Below, piece after piece: positions 8,122-17,546 of a stretch of DNA of 64,000 bases. The position numbers and the translations under genes were made by a program. Position 1 is the stretch's first letter, and the number at the start of each line of letters is the position of its first letter. This stretch comes from Flammeovirgaceae bacterium UBA7330 (lineage in GTDB: Bacteria; Bacteroidota; Bacteroidia; Cytophagales; Cyclobacteriaceae). Location of the stretch: assembly GCA_002471275.1 (NCBI GenBank), contig DKPQ01000002.1, forward strand, positions 124,001 through 188,000. The letters run 5' to 3'. The notes beneath the pieces are model-generated. The model made no database searches. It saw only the letters and a list, made by a program, of their open reading frames with translations, and was not told the origin of the DNA.

Positions 8122-9105
8122 ATGAATCGAACATTATTCATTTTAAGTACGCTGCTCACTGTCTCCGCTGTCAAGGCACAGCCCAAAGAAGCAGCAGGAA
8201 AAAGTCCTTGGGGTCCTGACGACGAGATCGGAACCCTCAACATGATGACTGAAGCATCTCAGCTTCAGGCTTTGTCTAAGATCTCCTCGGGAGAGGTTTT
8301 TGATCTCAGTGTCGACTATTTCGTGGGGATGCCCAGTTTTCATGCTCTTGGAGATCCCGGGTATCAGTATTGGCTCACTCATACTCCACATGGCACGATA
8401 GTAGATAATCCGAACGGCCTGGGCAGGGAGATGAATGAGAAAGTAAGTTATACCGGGGATGCCATATCCATGTATACGCACATGGGTACACATATTGATG
8501 CACTGAACCACTTTGGTTTAAATGGAGAGATCTGGAATGGTTTTACACCTGAAGAATACCTTGGAGATAAAGGATGGAAAAAGACAGGCGCGGAAACTAT
8601 TCCACCTATTATCGCCAGGGGAGTGCTCCTTGATATACAAGCTGCTCTTGGCGCATTACCGGCAAATTATCGCATCACCTCAGAGGATATTCAGAAGACA
8701 CTAAAGAAACAAAAGGTGAGCTTGAGAAAAGGAGATGTAGTATTGATCCGTACCGGTCAGGCAAAATACTATGAAGACGCTGGTCATTATCTCGATAATT
8801 ATCCGGGCATCAGTCTGGATGCTGTAAAATGGATGGTGGAAGAGCAGGAGATCATGCTTTTAGGTGCAGACAACCTAAGCTTTGAAGCTTTTCCTCCGGA
8901 ACGAGCGGACAACTGGGTGCCTGTCCACACTTATTTATTGGCGGAGAAAGGCGTGATGTTTATTGAGCAAATGTACCTGGAGGAGCTTTCATCAGCGAAG
9001 GTGTATGAGTTTGCTTTCATCGCTGCTTCATTGAAGCTAAGGGGAGCGTCAGGCTCACCTATGCGTCCCTTGGCCATCCCCCTTAACAGAAAGAAAGATG
9101 AGTAA
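8122..9105 (+). CDS. Secreted cyclase-family metal hydrolase (kynurenine formamidase-like)
   Basis: A 327-residue protein of the cyclase family, whose members use a divalent metal to hydrolyse amide or lactone bonds (arylformamidase, isatin hydrolase and others). The family metal motif HxGTHxDxxxH is seen as HMGTHIDALNH (about residues 120-130). Further family signatures are SPWGPDDEIGTLNMMT near the start and GDVVLIRTGQAKYY. A signal peptide ends near VKAQ (residue 19), so it is exported. It overlaps the next gene by 8 bp. The substrate is not clear from sequence. Confidence 0.85.
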   Translation: MNRTLFILSTLLTVSAVKAQPKEAAGKSPWGPDDEIGTLNMMTEASQLQALSKISSGEVFDLSVDYFVGMPSFHALGDPGYQYWLTHTPHGTIVDNPNGLGREMNEKVSYTGDAISMYTHMGTHIDALNHFGLNGEIWNGFTPEEYLGDKGWKKTGAETIPPIIARGVLLDIQAALGALPANYRITSEDIQKTLKKQKVSLRKGDVVLIRTGQAKYYEDAGHYLDNYPGISLDAVKWMVEEQEIMLLGADNLSFEAFPPERADNWVPVHTYLLAEKGVMFIEQMYLEELSSAKVYEFAFIAASLKLRGASGSPMRPLAIPLNRKKDE

Positions 9106-9547
9106 CTCAATATTGTTGTTGTTATCTGTTTCGGTGGGCATCATGGTGGTCATTCAGGGCAGTATCAATGCCAGGTTAGGGGTGTTGCTCAACAATGCAC
9201 TCCTGGCTACTTCCACCGCACTGGTCATGAGTGCGAGCGTCACTTTGATTGCTGTATTTGTTACGGTTCGCCAGTTTCCAAGCATGGATCAGATCAAGAC
9301 CATCCCAGCTTATATGTGGTTCACCGGAGGGATATTGAGCTTTTTGGCGGTGTCGCTGTTCTACTATGTGATTCCCCGAACAGGTATCGCTACGGCAGTC
9401 ACGTTTGGACTTGCGGGTCAGGTGATTTTTGCAACCATAGCCGGGCATTTTGGATGGTTCGGGATGCCGGTAGAACCCATTTCAATTTGGAAAATCCTGG
9501 GCATGATTGTGATGATTGCCGGGGTAGTGCTCATCAAAACTTCATAG
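9098..9547 (+). CDS. YdcZ/DUF606-family small membrane transporter
   Basis: A 149-residue protein with five hydrophobic helices, starting SNSILLLLSVSVGIMVVIQG. The pattern QGSINARLG near the first helix and ATAVTFGLAGQVIFATIAGH in the middle match the DUF606/YdcZ group, half-size relatives of the drug/metabolite transporter superfamily. These may work as pairs or dimers. It overlaps the cyclase gene by 8 bp and is followed by the acetyltransferase gene after 2 bp, so the run is an operon. The cargo is unknown. Confidence 0.82.
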   Translation: MSNSILLLLSVSVGIMVVIQGSINARLGVLLNNALLATSTALVMSASVTLIAVFVTVRQFPSMDQIKTIPAYMWFTGGILSFLAVSLFYYVIPRTGIATAVTFGLAGQVIFATIAGHFGWFGMPVEPISIWKILGMIVMIAGVVLIKTS

Positions 9548-9549
9548 AG

Positions 9550-10284
9550 ATGGATTTAGTCGCTGCAAACATTCAGAACCTGATCAGACTATGGAGCCTG
9601 GGAGGTAAAAGAGCCGGACAATTACAGGAATTCAAAAATTATTCGGTGAGTAGGGTCGCTAATAGTGATTGGCCAAATAAGCTGTGGTTTAAGCGGATGC
9701 CTGACATGGAATTGTTCCAAAAAGTAATGGCGCTTCACGACCTGGGTGGAATTACCATTCCGGTATGGCCTGAAACGCCAGGTTTGGAAGACATGCTGAT
9801 TAACGCTGACTTTCAGTTGAAAAATGAGTTAACGGGTATGTCTGTCCCATTAGAGCGATTTAGTCAGGCACGAGGCAATCTTCAGGTAATTGAGGTCACG
9901 GATCGGAAGTCTGCTGAAAAATGGTCACAGCTGTTCTACGAGGCTTTTGGGTATCTGTTAGATCCACGTACTGTCGAGTTGACCATGGATACCATGGATT
10001 ATTACCTGGCCGTAAATGGGGAAGCCATGGTGGGTACGGTGGTGCTCTACAGAGACAGTCTGCATGTAGCAGGCATCCATTCTATGGGGATCATTCCCGA
10101 ACATCGAAGGAAAGGTTATGCTGCTGAACTACTACTTCAGGTCTTAAGCCTTGCCCGACAAAAAGGCGCCATGTATGGTGTGCTTCAAGCCTCTGAGATG
10201 GGAAAGGGCTTGTACGAAAAGATCGGATTTAAGGATGAATTCATCCTTAAGAATTATGTAAAACCAGAATTAAAACAACAATGA
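9550..10284 (+). CDS. GNAT-family N-acetyltransferase
   Basis: A 244-residue protein when started at the ATG at 9550, two bases after the YdcZ stop. The open frame runs further upstream but there it only shadows the YdcZ gene. The C-terminal half is a GNAT fold: HSMGIIPEHRRKGYAAELLL holds the acetyl-CoA-binding R/QxxGxG/A-type loop (RRKGYA), followed by GLYEKIGF. The N-terminal half is less conserved and may bind the substrate. It overlaps the nitroreductase gene by 4 bp (ATGA), showing coupled translation. The acceptor molecule is unknown. Confidence 0.82.
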   Translation: MDLVAANIQNLIRLWSLGGKRAGQLQEFKNYSVSRVANSDWPNKLWFKRMPDMELFQKVMALHDLGGITIPVWPETPGLEDMLINADFQLKNELTGMSVPLERFSQARGNLQVIEVTDRKSAEKWSQLFYEAFGYLLDPRTVELTMDTMDYYLAVNGEAMVGTVVLYRDSLHVAGIHSMGIIPEHRRKGYAAELLLQVLSLARQKGAMYGVLQASEMGKGLYEKIGFKDEFILKNYVKPELKQQ

Positions 10285-10910
10285 ACTTGATAGATAAATT
10301 GAGATGGCGGTATGCCACGAAGAAATTTGATCCGGATAGAAGTGTATCCGCTCAGGATTTAGAGTGTCTAAAGGAAGCGGTCAGACTTTCGGTTTCATCC
10401 TTTGGGATCCAACCCTATAAGGTAATTATCATAGAGAATAAAGAAATCAAAAAAGCCCTGGTAGAGGCCTCGATGGGACAACAGCAGGTTGCTGACGCAT
10501 CACACCTGTTTGTATTTTGTAACTACACACGGGACTTTGATCGTCAGGTAGATGACTACATCGAAAAAATCATCGAAGCCCAGGGAAAAGGCAGTACTGA
10601 AGTAAGGAACTATGGCGAGTCCATCAAAGCCAGCCTCAGGAAGAAAAGTCCGGAAGAGCGGGAGCGATGGGCTGAAAAGCAGACCTATCTGGCACTGAAT
10701 AACCTATTGGTCGCTTGTGCGGAATTAAAGATCGATGCCTGTCCGATGGAAGGGTTTGACAAAGAGGTCTATAACCAGATGCTGGGCTTAGATGAGCAGG
10801 GTTTGAATGCCAACCTAATTGCCCCGATAGGATATCGTTCAAAAGATGATAAAGCCATGAGCAGAAAGAAGATCAGAAAATCCAAGGAAGAGCTGTTTGA
10901 GATGGCTTAG
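10281..10910 (+). CDS. NAD(P)H-dependent nitroreductase-family flavoprotein
   Basis: A 209-residue oxidoreductase of the nitroreductase fold, similar to NfsB. Signatures are LRWRYATKKFDPDR at the start, SSFGIQPYKVIII (FMN-binding SSxNxQPW-like), the helix KQTYLALNNLLVACAELKID, and IGYRSKDDK near the C-terminus (G-Y/F-R-x-x-D). These enzymes bind FMN as homodimers and reduce quinones and nitro compounds. It is the last gene of the run starting at the cyclase gene, joined to the acetyltransferase gene by a 4-bp overlap. Confidence 0.88.
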   Translation: MNLIDKLRWRYATKKFDPDRSVSAQDLECLKEAVRLSVSSFGIQPYKVIIIENKEIKKALVEASMGQQQVADASHLFVFCNYTRDFDRQVDDYIEKIIEAQGKGSTEVRNYGESIKASLRKKSPEERERWAEKQTYLALNNLLVACAELKIDACPMEGFDKEVYNQMLGLDEQGLNANLIAPIGYRSKDDKAMSRKKIRKSKEELFEMA

Positions 10911-11027
10911 GATCAATCACTAAATCAATTTTTAAAAAGACCTGGTGACATCCACTCTTAGTGTTTGTGCGGGTGTGGTATGCCTCCTTCGGTCTAATGT
11001 ATAACCAATTTCTAAACAATAATTAAA

Positions 11028-11396
11028 ATGACAAGAACAACTAAAGTAATCATGGGGTTAGCGCTGATCATCGGGTTAAGCTCATGTGGAGTGAATCGTG
11101 CATGGGTTTTCAATCAAAACCAAAATGCTACACAGGTAAACCTGGAGCGGAACAACTTCGAGGTATTGGACCAGGTAAGCGGAAGTGCTGAAGTGGAATA
11201 TGTACTGATCTTCGGTGGGATGCAGAAGAGGCAACTCTATGACAAGGCTTATGCTGAGATGATCAAAAGTGCAGAGTTAAAAGGGTCCAGAGCCCTGACC
11301 AACATCCTGACAGAAGAGCATATTGGTGGAGTGCCACCATTCTGGTATACGAGGACAGTGACAGTGAGTGCTAATCTTATTGAGTTTACAGAATAA
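11028..11396 (+). CDS. Small lipoprotein (DUF6567/TRL-like pattern)
   Basis: A 122-residue lipoprotein with signal MTRTTKVIMGLALIIGLSSC and the lipobox LSSC at Cys20. The mature part, NFEVLDQVSGSAEVEYVLIF, KRQLYDKAYAEMIKSAELKG and RALTNILTEEH, matches the pattern of small Bacteroidota lipoproteins related to TRL/DUF6567 proteins. The family name is given with only moderate certainty. No partner is evident; the next gene starts 13 bp on. Confidence 0.68.
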   Translation: MTRTTKVIMGLALIIGLSSCGVNRAWVFNQNQNATQVNLERNNFEVLDQVSGSAEVEYVLIFGGMQKRQLYDKAYAEMIKSAELKGSRALTNILTEEHIGGVPPFWYTRTVTVSANLIEFTE

Positions 11397-11408
11397 CCTG
11401 AACTGATT

Positions 11409-12101
11409 TTGTTAGCTCACGATGTGCAGAGAGCCCGGGCAAGGATTACCGGGTTCCTGTATTTGCTGATTATTGTTTGTGCTGGATTTAGCCAGGGATA
11501 TGTCAGGGAGAGCCTGGTCGTGTTTGGAGATGCATCGCTTACTGCCGACAACATACTTTCCAATGCTGGTTTGTTTCGGTTGGGATTGGTGGCAGATCTG
11601 ATCGCTTTTTTGCTGGATGCTGTGGTAGCCATTTTATTCTATCAATTGATGAAGCCTGTCCATAAAACCCTGGCCATGGTTGCCTCGGCTTTCCGATTGC
11701 TGGCACACCCGGCTATTGCAAGTATCAACCTTTTGAATCATGCAATGGCTCATGAGGTGCTCAAATCGGATCTATTGGTCGGATTTTCACCTGAGCAGGT
11801 GTCATCCATTGCTTTAGCATTCATGGAGGCACACCGGATAGGCTACCTGATTGCCGGAGCCTTCTTTGGCATTCATTGCTTGCTGCTAGGAATCTTGATT
11901 TACAGATCAGGAACGATCCCAGGAGTTTTTGGTTTTCTGATGATTGGTGCAGCGTTGGGCTATGTGATGGAAAGTTTTGGGGATTTTCTTTACCCCGGCC
12001 ATGAGGTCTTGCTCGCCTGGGTAGTAGGCCTTTCTGCAGCTGTGGGAGAGGTCGGGTTGACCCTCTACCTGATCATCAAAGGTTTGAAGAGCACGGGATA
12101 G
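11409..12101 (+). CDS. DUF4386 multi-pass membrane protein
   Basis: A 230-residue membrane protein with about six hydrophobic helices. ARITGFLYLLIIVCAGFSQG, then LVVFGDASLTADNILSNAGL and FRLGLVADLIAFLLDA are the typical DUF4386 pattern. There is no ATG at the start of the domain; a TTG at 11409 is used here, and a GTG at 11424 is possible. It lies 13 bp behind the small lipoprotein gene. The role of the family is unknown. Confidence 0.78.
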   Translation: MLAHDVQRARARITGFLYLLIIVCAGFSQGYVRESLVVFGDASLTADNILSNAGLFRLGLVADLIAFLLDAVVAILFYQLMKPVHKTLAMVASAFRLLAHPAIASINLLNHAMAHEVLKSDLLVGFSPEQVSSIALAFMEAHRIGYLIAGAFFGIHCLLLGILIYRSGTIPGVFGFLMIGAALGYVMESFGDFLYPGHEVLLAWVVGLSAAVGEVGLTLYLIIKGLKSTG

Positions 12102-12219
12102 GAGATTGTCTTCCATTCTGGCATCAGTGCTACATCGTCCCCTACGGGAGACGATGAATGGAGAGGGTGTTAGATGTGGAATGTTTGTTGGAAAATGATC
12201 CAAATGGGTCATTTCAAAT

Positions 12220-13476
12220 TCATCCAAATAGCCTGTTGGTCTTATTCCATTGTATCCTGGCGACGAAAACACTCCCATCACTACCGTATTTTTCCACTCC
12301 GTGAGGTTGCATCCATTCCGCCACGGTAACCCAGGTTTCTGTCGGACTTACATCGGTCACGCCAAAATTTCCTAGGCGTGCACCGCGCTCCGGAACCAGG
12401 ACTTGTTCTGTTTCCCGGATCACGCATAGTTTTTCAGGGTCCACCTGAGCCATAAAAAGAGGAGCCCGGTGGCGAAAAACATGATCATTATTGGCTCCTC
12501 GCCGCGTGTAGACGAGAAACAGCGCTTCTGAATGGGTAACCCAATGCTGCTGAGTGTTGTAACTGCCCAACTCTGTGCCATCATCGAAGGTCCAGGGCTT
12601 GTATCCGTCAAAAGTCTGTCCATCTACACTCTGCGCAACAAACCCTTTCTCATCATTTCGGATGGTCATGAAATAACGATCTCCAAATTTTGTAATGGAT
12701 GGTTCACCAAGACCCCTGGTATCGTTGTTGAGCTCCAGGACAGAGCCATGATCGAGAAACTTCAACTCACTTCCATCAAAAGCGCATTTACTGACCGTAA
12801 CCCTGGAATTTTTTCCTGGTGGTCTGAAATAGATAGGCAATAGGATGCTGCCATCTTCCTGGTCGTAACGCTGGACACAGCCGGCACCGGCATCTCCGAA
12901 GGTATCTCCCGGCATCTCGAGCTTCTTCCAGTCTGACCAATTGCTGCTGGCAGGATCATAAGTAGCGTAGGAGGTATGTCTTGGTCTGGGACTTCTGACT
13001 TTCCAGTCAGTGGTGTAGGCTACTGTATGGCCAGTGCCCAATAATGTCTTTGTTTTTGTATGCCACCGTGGCCAGAAATCACTGACCGCAACGGGTCGTT
13101 CAACACCCTCGATCGTTTCGTGCCTTGGAGCGAGGGTTTTTTGTTCTTCAGGTTTTGTCCACGTCTTGCCCAGGTCGTTGGTCTGGAGGCCAAAAACGCC
13201 ATAGAATACGTCGCTACCAGCCAGGTCCAGGTTGTTCATGGTCATGACTACCCGGGGGAGGCCACCTGATCCTGCGTCGGGAATGATACCCGCCCGTGGA
13301 TGACACCAGCAGCGGGATCCATCGAAATATTTGGTGGGAACATCCAGGCCAAGTCCATAGCTTAAGGGCTCCCCATTGCAACTGATCAGGGATGGGATGG
13401 AGATAAGGGATATTCCTCCGATTAAAGAGGATTTGATGAATTTCCTTTTGGATGGGTTGAAGCGGGTGTTTGACAT
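12220..13476 (-). CDS. BNR-repeat/sialidase-like secreted lipoprotein
   Basis: A 418-residue lipoprotein when started at the ATG at 13476; the longer frame would overlap the HTCS gene and put 25 extra residues before the signal. The signal has a basic start (KRKFIKSSLIGG) and a lipobox LISC near Cys33. The rest reads as a six-bladed beta-propeller: an Asp-box TNDLGKTWT, then FAQSVDGQTFDGYKPW-type and THSEALFLVYTRRGANNDH blades. It resembles exo-sialidase/BNR proteins that bind or cut glycans, but the full catalytic arginine triad was not traced. It begins 8 bp after the stop of the HTCS regulator, so both are on one transcript. Confidence 0.72.
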   Translation of the reverse strand: MSNTRFNPSKRKFIKSSLIGGISLISIPSLISCNGEPLSYGLGLDVPTKYFDGSRCWCHPRAGIIPDAGSGGLPRVVMTMNNLDLAGSDVFYGVFGLQTNDLGKTWTKPEEQKTLAPRHETIEGVERPVAVSDFWPRWHTKTKTLLGTGHTVAYTTDWKVRSPRPRHTSYATYDPASSNWSDWKKLEMPGDTFGDAGAGCVQRYDQEDGSILLPIYFRPPGKNSRVTVSKCAFDGSELKFLDHGSVLELNNDTRGLGEPSITKFGDRYFMTIRNDEKGFVAQSVDGQTFDGYKPWTFDDGTELGSYNTQQHWVTHSEALFLVYTRRGANNDHVFRHRAPLFMAQVDPEKLCVIRETEQVLVPERGARLGNFGVTDVSPTETWVTVAEWMQPHGVEKYGSDGSVFVARIQWNKTNRLFG

Positions 13477-13484
13477 ATTTTCAG

Positions 13485-16400
13485 TTAACTCATTATGTTG
13501 CGGTCTTCTGTAAATCGGCCTGGTGTGACACCAAATTGTTCCTTGAAGCACTGGCTAAAATAAGCCAGACTACTGAAACCGACACTGTAAGCAACTTGAG
13601 ATACCGTATTGCTCTTACGTTTTAAGAGCTCAGCTGCTCGCTTAAGTCTGATAATTCGTAGAAATTGTGAAGGCGTTTGACCTGATAGGGCTTTGATTTT
13701 ACGATAAAACTGAACCTGACTATAGCCTGCTTCATGACTTAATTTCTCAATAGACAATTGATCATCAGAAATATGCTCTTCTATGATCTCCATCACTTTT
13801 TGTAGAAATTGCTCATCCATAGACGAAATTGCAATATGTCTGGGTTCCAGGGTAATGTCTTTGCTGAACCGTTCTCGCATTTTTTGTCGTTCTGTGATTC
13901 GATTCTTTACAATCAATTTCAATTCTTCTGCATGGAAAGGTTTTGACAGGTAATCATCAGCTCCGAGCTCCAACCCTGATAATTTGCTTGTCCGATCTGC
14001 TTTCGCTGTCAGCAGGATGACCGGAATATGACTGGTTAGTTCTTCGGTTTTGATTTGTTTACAAAGTTGAAATCCATCCATTTCCGGCATCATCACATCG
14101 CTGATGATCAGGTCTGGCATCATTTCGTTAGCCATGGTAAGCCCTTCCTTACCATTTTCGGCTTCCCGAATCTGAAATAGTTTCTGAAGTGTTGATTTGA
14201 TATACTTTCTCATGTCAGTATTGTCTTCTACAATGAGCAACACTGGCAGATTATTATTTTCCTCTCCTATTTCTTCTTCTATCTCCGGATCTGAAATCCC
14301 ATGTGTCGATACAACAGCTTCAATCTCTCTTGCATCTACATTGTCATTGTCTGCTTTACCCCTTGAGATATGTTTTTGTTCAATCGGTAGTCTGACCGTG
14401 AAAGTTGTTCCCTGACCTTCTTTACTTTCCAATGTGATGGCACCTCTATGAAGCTCGACCAGCTCTTTGGTTAGTGCCATGCCCAGCCCACTGCCTTCAT
14501 GAGTTCTTGTCTGGGAACTGTCTACCTGGTAAAACCGATCGAATATCTTGTCCAGATCCGCGTCCGGGATGCCCTGGCCACTGTCTTTCACCTGAATGAT
14601 GGCCCATTTATCTTCTTCTTTTAAATGGAGGATCACTTCACCACCTTCCGGAGTGAACTTGAAAGCATTGGACAGCAAATTGTGAACGATCTTTTCTGTT
14701 TTATCCTGATCCAGATCAACCTGTAATTCCTGCCGGTCCGGATAAAAGAAATACCGGATCTGCTTTTCTTTAGCGAGTGATTCATAGGAGGCAGCAATTT
14801 GTTGGAGTAGTTCCACCAGGTCGGTATTGATCACCTGCATTTTCATTTTACCGGCTTCCAGCTTGCTGATGTCGAGCAGTTGATTGATCAGGTTGAGCAG
14901 CCGTTGCCCATTACGGATCATCACAGCAAGTGCTGATTTACGATCTCCGGTAAATGTTCCTTCATACATTGATTTTAAAGGACCCAGTATAAGGGTTAGG
15001 GGTGTTCGGAACTCATGGGAGATGTTAGTAAAGAAGCGAGTTTTCAATTGATCCAGCTCCGAAAGGTATTTGGCCCGGTCCCTGACCTTCATTCGCTTCA
15101 TTTCGTAGGCACGGATAGTAAGCAGCATTCCCATGACAATCATCCCATAAATCACATAAGCCCACCAGGTCATCCACCATGGGGGGTGTATGATTATATC
15201 TAAACTGGCGCCAGTTTCATTCCATATGCCATCATTATTGGATCCGATCACCCGGAAAGTATACTCACCCGGACTTATGTTGGTATATCGTGCAATCCTG
15301 TTCTCAGCAGTGGTTTCGATCCAATCAGTCTCATAAGGCTCCAGTTTAAACTTATAAAGATTGTTCTCCGGGTTCAAGAAATTGAGAGCAGCAAACTCCA
15401 GAGAAAAATCATTTTGGTCATAGGGAAGTATTATCTCATTCGCATACGTAATCGAGGTTGTCAGAGGTGTTCCCCAGGATAAAGTATCACCAAAGTTTCC
15501 CTGGATGGGCACCTTTTTATTTTGTACAGACATGTCTGTTAGAATCACCGGAGGAATGAAAGAATTATTTTCAAGGCTATCCGGAACCACATATTTATAC
15601 CCCCCACGAGCTTCAAAAAAGATCCTCCCGCTAGGATCTTTCCAGACGTTCCATATGCGTGTTCCATAAAGGCCATCGTAATACCCATATTTTCTCATTT
15701 GCTCTGTTTCAGGGAAGAAGCGATAGACCTCGTCACCACCGATCAACCAAATTGTTCCTGTATCGTCTTCTACAATTTCCTTTATAAACTGCTTGGTCAT
15801 AATAGAATTGCTACTGTTCCAGGTCTTGAATTTGCTGTAAGCAGTTGCAGTATCATCGATAAGTTTGCTTAATCCCAAAGCTGAAGCAACCCATTTGTCT
15901 CCATTTTGGTCAATTATTACAGAATTGGTGACATTAGACGGGAGGCTATGTAAGTCATTCGGGTCATTTTGATAAGCTTTGTAGGTATAGTCATTTAAGC
16001 TAAGGCGGTAAAGCCCAATCTCTGTAGCCATCCACATATATTTTCCGGGTTCTTCACAAATAGAAAATACCCTAACTGCTGGAAAGTCAGGAAAAGTTAC
16101 CAACTCTCCAATGTTAGGATTAAACAGTTCAATACCTTCTCTCCCCCCAAACCAGATCTTGCCCCGAGTATCTTTGTAAATTGAAATAGGGGCAGTAGTT
16201 AGGTTAATAGAGCTGATTATATCATCTTTAGATTTGAACCTGTAAAGTTTCTTTCCGGACAATCTCCAGACTCCACCTTTACCATCCGAAGCCAGATTCA
16301 TAAAGTCCGACCAGATGTAGTTTTTCCGATCAACCACTGCCAACAGGTCGCTCTCCTCCAATTCGGAGTTGAAAGATCTAAATTTGGGAGGATTGTTTGT

Positions 16401-17462
16401 TAGGGAGAAGAGGCCATTTGAAGTTCCGATCAATACATTATTTTTCAACTTTGTGATACACCATGTATAGTGATCAATCAATATCTCAAACTTTTTGGTT
16501 GTTGGATCGAAACTATACAGACCGTATCTTGATCCTATAAGGAGTTTACCAGAATGAGTTTTAACAATGGCATTAGGCTCAAATTTGGTATCTTCGATAC
16601 GTAACGACCCGCTTGGGGTTGATGGAAGGAAGTGGTCAAATGAATTTTTTATTTTATTATAAAGTGAAAGACCGAAATTGGACCCTATCCAGACTCGATC
16701 AAGATCATCAATATAAATACACCCCCAATCATAGGGTGATGTGCTAATCAGGTCAAATGGATTCAGATGGAAGAGTTTTGTTGCATCATTTGCAGCATCC
16801 CAATGAATGACTCCTTTAGTTGTAAAAGCCCAGACCGAACCGTCACTAGTTTCTGCAATGTCTTTGAAATTGGATTGTAATAAATTACTACTGAAATTAT
16901 CCTGTTTTTGAGAATTTGAAGAAAAACTAGATAATTTGCTTACCTCCAGTGTTAGTGGGTCAGCCAGATATATTCCGTTAGCTGTACAGATCCATATTTT
17001 TCCGTCCTTTCGCTTTCGAACTTTAATTGCCCGGATGCCAGGTCTCGCAACTATTGAATTTGATTTGTGCAATAGAAGTGAGTCGAATATAAGCTTTTGA
17101 AACCTTTCCGTCTTTGGATCGAAAATGTCAAGTCCGGTATATGTTCCGATCCAAAGTTTTCCTGAATCATCCTCCACTATATTGCTGTATAGTCGGTTGT
17201 CCGAAAGACTATTGTAATCAGCTGGATTATGCTGAAATGTAGTGAATTTAACTCCATCAAATTTGTTTAGACCATCTTCCCAGGTACCTATCCAAACGAT
17301 ACCTTTACTATCCTGAATGGTATATGTTACAGCGTCATCAGAAAGCCCATCCTTTATTGTATAATGTCGAACCACATATTCATCAGACTGAGCCAATAGG
17401 CTTTTATGGATGAGCAAACTCAAACCAAAGGCCAGGTAAAACAGCTTAAGTGACGGTTTCAT
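13485..17462 (-). CDS. Hybrid two-component system protein (HTCS) with periplasmic propeller, kinase, receiver and AraC domains
   Basis: A 1325-residue one-protein signalling system. Order: signal peptide (1-24); periplasmic reg_prop beta-propeller repeats (about 30-690; GIVWIGTWEDGLNKF, GKLWIGTYTGLDIF, RVWIGSNFGLSLY); Y_Y_Y domain (about 690-760); one membrane segment (762-784); HisKA with phospho-accepting His816 in ISHEFRTPLTL; HATPase with NLLSNAFKFTPEGG, DSGQGIPD and GSGLGMAL; receiver domain with phospho-accepting Asp1122 in ISDVMMPEMDG and the Lys in LSKPF; AraC helix-turn-helix (about 1220-1322). Known HTCS proteins sense glycan fragments in the periplasm and switch on glycan-use genes. 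The BNR protein gene right behind it is the likely target; no SusC/SusD pair is near. Confidence 0.96.
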   Translation of the reverse strand: MKPSLKLFYLAFGLSLLIHKSLLAQSDEYVVRHYTIKDGLSDDAVTYTIQDSKGIVWIGTWEDGLNKFDGVKFTTFQHNPADYNSLSDNRLYSNIVEDDSGKLWIGTYTGLDIFDPKTERFQKLIFDSLLLHKSNSIVARPGIRAIKVRKRKDGKIWICTANGIYLADPLTLEVSKLSSFSSNSQKQDNFSSNLLQSNFKDIAETSDGSVWAFTTKGVIHWDAANDATKLFHLNPFDLISTSPYDWGCIYIDDLDRVWIGSNFGLSLYNKIKNSFDHFLPSTPSGSLRIEDTKFEPNAIVKTHSGKLLIGSRYGLYSFDPTTKKFEILIDHYTWCITKLKNNVLIGTSNGLFSLTNNPPKFRSFNSELEESDLLAVVDRKNYIWSDFMNLASDGKGGVWRLSGKKLYRFKSKDDIISSINLTTAPISIYKDTRGKIWFGGREGIELFNPNIGELVTFPDFPAVRVFSICEEPGKYMWMATEIGLYRLSLNDYTYKAYQNDPNDLHSLPSNVTNSVIIDQNGDKWVASALGLSKLIDDTATAYSKFKTWNSSNSIMTKQFIKEIVEDDTGTIWLIGGDEVYRFFPETEQMRKYGYYDGLYGTRIWNVWKDPSGRIFFEARGGYKYVVPDSLENNSFIPPVILTDMSVQNKKVPIQGNFGDTLSWGTPLTTSITYANEIILPYDQNDFSLEFAALNFLNPENNLYKFKLEPYETDWIETTAENRIARYTNISPGEYTFRVIGSNNDGIWNETGASLDIIIHPPWWMTWWAYVIYGMIVMGMLLTIRAYEMKRMKVRDRAKYLSELDQLKTRFFTNISHEFRTPLTLILGPLKSMYEGTFTGDRKSALAVMIRNGQRLLNLINQLLDISKLEAGKMKMQVINTDLVELLQQIAASYESLAKEKQIRYFFYPDRQELQVDLDQDKTEKIVHNLLSNAFKFTPEGGEVILHLKEEDKWAIIQVKDSGQGIPDADLDKIFDRFYQVDSSQTRTHEGSGLGMALTKELVELHRGAITLESKEGQGTTFTVRLPIEQKHISRGKADNDNVDAREIEAVVSTHGISDPEIEEEIGEENNNLPVLLIVEDNTDMRKYIKSTLQKLFQIREAENGKEGLTMANEMMPDLIISDVMMPEMDGFQLCKQIKTEELTSHIPVILLTAKADRTSKLSGLELGADDYLSKPFHAEELKLIVKNRITERQKMRERFSKDITLEPRHIAISSMDEQFLQKVMEIIEEHISDDQLSIEKLSHEAGYSQVQFYRKIKALSGQTPSQFLRIIRLKRAAELLKRKSNTVSQVAYSVGFSSLAYFSQCFKEQFGVTPGRFTEDRNIMS

Positions 17463-17546
17463 TTTGGACTGGAGCCTTGATTAGATAATAGTAAGTTACC
17501 AAAAAAAGATAAGACCATACATTCAGAATATATCATGGATACAGTC

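Noticed and set aside
9316..9549. N-terminal extension of the GNAT gene
   Set aside because: This part is cysteine- and tryptophan-rich, lies wholly in another frame of the YdcZ gene, and is not GNAT-like.
12220..13551. Longer form of the BNR protein starting at 13551
   Set aside because: The extra 25 residues lie before a clear signal peptide and overlap the HTCS gene; the ATG at 13476 is better.
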